Below, one piece after another: positions 6,748-7,661 of a DNA stretch of 7,661 nt. The DNA comes from Gammaproteobacteria bacterium UBA3532 (lineage in GTDB: Bacteria > Pseudomonadota > Gammaproteobacteria > Enterobacterales > UBA3532). Position 1 is the stretch's first letter, and each line of letters opens with the position of its first letter. The notes below the pieces were generated by a model. That model ran no database searches, was not told the DNA's origin, and saw only the letters and a list, made by a program, of their open reading frames with translations. Location of the stretch: contig DFOV01000204.1 in assembly GCA_002376965.1 (NCBI GenBank), positions 33,413 through 41,073 on the forward strand, written 5' to 3'. Made by a program: the position numbers and the translations under genes.

Positions 6748-7254
6748 ATGAAGCTTGTTTATAAGCTTATTGCACTAGCACTCATAGCAGCACTCGCAGC
6801 ACCCATGTTAATCAAAGGCCCGGATGGTAAACCTATTATGTCCTGGAAAGACTGGTTACCAGACACTCAGGCAATAAAAAAGAGCGTAGAAAAAAGCATT
6901 CCCGAACTACCTGTGTCAAACTCAACTCCCCAACCAACCCAAAAAGTCTATCGCTGGAAAGATGAACACGGCGTCTGGCACTATTCCAATCAACAACAAG
7001 ATGCTCACAAGCCCGAGGCTCAAGAAATTCAACTGCAGTCTACCAATCAATTCTCAATGGAAGAAGCCACCCCTGATATCATTTCAGAAGACGAACTCAA
7101 CCGTTCTTCATCGACAAATACTCCCACTATTCAACCTCCCACTGGCAATATATCAATAGAAGACGTTTCAAAAGTGATAGAGAATGCTAAAAACGTTCAA
7201 AACATCGTCAACGAGCGAGACAAACGCACACGAGAAGCAATAGATGGAAATTAA
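6748..7254 (+). CDS. DUF4124 domain protein, exported or membrane-anchored
   Basis: From ATG 6748 the product is 168 residues. It opens with a basic end and a hydrophobic stretch (about 7-22, ALALIAALAAP), which is either a cleavable signal peptide or an N-terminal anchor; there is no lipobox Cys. After a proline-rich linker, residues about 66-95 carry the DUF4124 signature KVYRWKDEHGVWHYSNQ, a short beta-hairpin-like motif common in gammaproteobacterial envelope proteins. The rest (96-168) is polar and Ser/Thr/Gln-rich and looks disordered, ending in a probable helix (about 136-165, ISIEDVSKVIENAKNVQNIV). The function of DUF4124 is not established; a periplasmic location follows from the signal. 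It seems to be a single-gene unit with its own promoter and is followed by 147 bases of AT-rich DNA. Confidence 0.88.
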   Translation: MKLVYKLIALALIAALAAPMLIKGPDGKPIMSWKDWLPDTQAIKKSVEKSIPELPVSNSTPQPTQKVYRWKDEHGVWHYSNQQQDAHKPEAQEIQLQSTNQFSMEEATPDIISEDELNRSSSTNTPTIQPPTGNISIEDVSKVIENAKNVQNIVNERDKRTREAIDGN

Positions 7255-7259
7255 TTTAT

Positions 7260-7276
7260 CTTATAATAGATATAAG
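7260..7276. repeat. Inverted repeat (6-bp arms) just after the DUF4124 gene
   Basis: CTTATA (7260-7265) and TATAAG (7271-7276) flank the 5-base centre ATAGA. TTTT follows directly on the plus strand, so it could act as a weak terminator for the DUF4124 gene. The stem is almost all A-T, which argues against efficient termination; an operator role is the alternative. Confidence 0.35.
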
Positions 7277-7296
7277 TTTTGCATTTTTTGCAAAAC
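7276..7296. promoter_or_regulatory. Perfect 8-bp-arm dyad, putative operator upstream of the HTH regulator
   Basis: GTTTTGCA (7276-7283) and TGCAAAAC (7289-7296) are perfect inverted arms around TTTTT. The right side of this dyad contributes to the 11-mer ATTTTTTGCAA (7283-7293), which recurs at 7335-7345 close to the predicted promoter of the regulator. This layout suggests autoregulation, which is common for CI-like repressors, but binding is inferred. Confidence 0.45.
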
Positions 7297-7334
7297 ACAT
7301 CCTCTGCAGCCCTTATTTTTCAAGACCCCATAGT

Positions 7335-7345
7335 ATTTTTTGCAA
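7335..7345 (+). repeat. Second copy of the 11-mer ATTTTTTGCAA
   Basis: It is identical to 7283-7293, 52 bp away. It is followed by TAATTTGC, so GCAA (7342-7345) and TTGC (7350-7353) form a small imperfect dyad that overlaps the -35 candidate of the downstream regulator gene. Confidence 0.4.
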
Positions 7346-7349
7346 TAAT

Positions 7350-7378
7350 TTGCTGTATCGCCTTTTTCAGTATATTTT
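7350..7378 (+). promoter_or_regulatory. Candidate promoter for the HTH regulator
   Basis: TTGCTG (7350-7355) is the -35 candidate. The -10 is either TATATT (7371-7376, 15-bp spacer) or TATTTT (7373-7378, 17-bp spacer). The leader before TTG 7402 would be short, under 20 bases, leaving room for the ribosome binding site at 7390-7394. Confidence 0.4.
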
Positions 7379-7389
7379 CACTTTGAAAA

Positions 7390-7394
7390 GGGGG
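7390..7394 (+). promoter_or_regulatory. Ribosome binding site deciding TTG 7402
   Basis: GGGGG ends seven bases before TTG 7402. An in-frame TGA at 7384-7386 rules out any earlier start, and the next in-frame ATG (7429) would remove the first helix of the DNA-binding domain. Confidence 0.65.
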
Positions 7395-7401
7395 TAAAAG
7401 A

Positions 7402-7661
7402 TTGTTTGGACAACGATTATCTAGAGTTATGCGTGAACGAGGCGTTACGGATAGCCAGCTCGGGCAACGTATCGGCCTTCACTCTACAACTATATGGCGC
7501 TATAGGCGTAGCAAAGAAGCACCCAAGTCCGGCCGCACAGAGCAAATTGCACTTGCATTGCGTTGTAATCCCGAATGGCTCCGCACGGGGCTAGGCATGA
7601 AAGATTCCACCTGGGATAAACGCTCTGAGCAAACCTTGGTAAAGCTTTATCGCTCATTACC
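7402..7661 (+). CDS. HTH transcriptional regulator, phage CI/XRE-like, N-terminal part (runs off the right edge)
   Basis: Starting at TTG 7402, the frame is open to the window end (86 full codons). The product begins MFGQRLSRVMRERGVTDSQL and has the layout of a CI/XRE helix-turn-helix domain: helix 1 FGQRLSRVMRERG (2-14), helix 2 TDSQLGQRIG (16-25), recognition helix HSTTIWRYRR (27-36), then RTEQIALALRCNPEWLRTG (45-63). The NPEWLRTG block is typical of phage-type repressors, where it closes the DNA-binding domain. Whether a LexA-like S24 self-cleavage domain follows cannot be seen. It probably binds operators as a dimer, and the dyads and repeats at 7276-7353 are candidates for its own sites. 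A different frame (from 7406) is also open here but has no protein-like character. The gene may be a lone regulator or the first sign of a prophage or integrative element beyond the window. Confidence 0.85.
   Translation, partial: MFGQRLSRVMRERGVTDSQLGQRIGLHSTTIWRYRRSKEAPKSGRTEQIALALRCNPEWLRTGLGMKDSTWDKRSEQTLVKLYRSL

Noticed and set aside
7262..7267. TATAAT on the plus strand as a promoter for the regulator
   Set aside because: No -35-like sequence lies 15-19 bases upstream, and it is part of an inverted repeat in AT-rich DNA. It is also about 135 bases from the start codon, farther than the better candidate at 7350-7378.
7406..7594. Open frame of 62 codons overlapping the HTH gene
   Set aside because: It is a shadow frame. 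The frame from TTG 7402 has a clear helix-turn-helix domain and a well-spaced ribosome binding site.

Overview
The window looks like chromosomal DNA from a gammaproteobacterium, probably a marine or aquatic one. This rests on three recognisable proteins that are typical of that class: a lytic transglycosylase of the MltF family, a YceH/DUF480 protein close to the E. coli protein, and a DUF4124 protein. Base composition is moderate and codon use looks broadly uniform. The genus cannot be named from the sequence alone. I see no rRNA, tRNA, CRISPR array, transposase or insertion sequence.

Left part (about 1-5064, all minus strand). Transcription order is mltF (5064 to 3667), a very large soluble sensor histidine kinase (3563 to 126), then the first 31 codons of a small lipoprotein (93 to 1, running off the window). 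The kinase-lipoprotein gap is 32 bases with no terminator, so those two are probably co-transcribed. The mltF-kinase gap is 103 bases and holds two near-identical 13-bp GTGT-N5-ACAC dyads whose centres lie 21 bp apart, a plausible operator for the kinase gene. The kinase has a degenerate AAA/STAND-like N-terminus with no P-loop, then TPR-like repeats, a GAF-like domain, and a complete DHp/ATPase core. No response regulator is visible.

Middle (5065-6619). A 197-bp divergent intergenic region carries back-to-back promoter candidates and an interrupted dyad. It separates mltF from a plus-strand gene for a 219-residue protein that I do not recognise. That gene converges, with a 26-bp gap, on yceH on the minus strand.

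Right part (6620-7661). A divergent promoter region leads to a short exported or membrane-anchored DUF4124 protein, whose best start is ATG 6748. After a 147-bp AT-rich gap containing two adjacent dyads and an 11-bp direct repeat comes the 5' part of a helix-turn-helix regulator. It resembles phage CI-type repressors, starts at TTG 7402 behind a strong ribosome binding site, and is cut by the window end. It could be a lone regulator or the edge of a mobile element.

A functional link is suggested only for the left block: peptidoglycan cleavage in the periplasm, a cytoplasmic multi-domain sensor kinase and a lipoprotein, all read in one direction. The remaining genes look like independent housekeeping or regulatory units.
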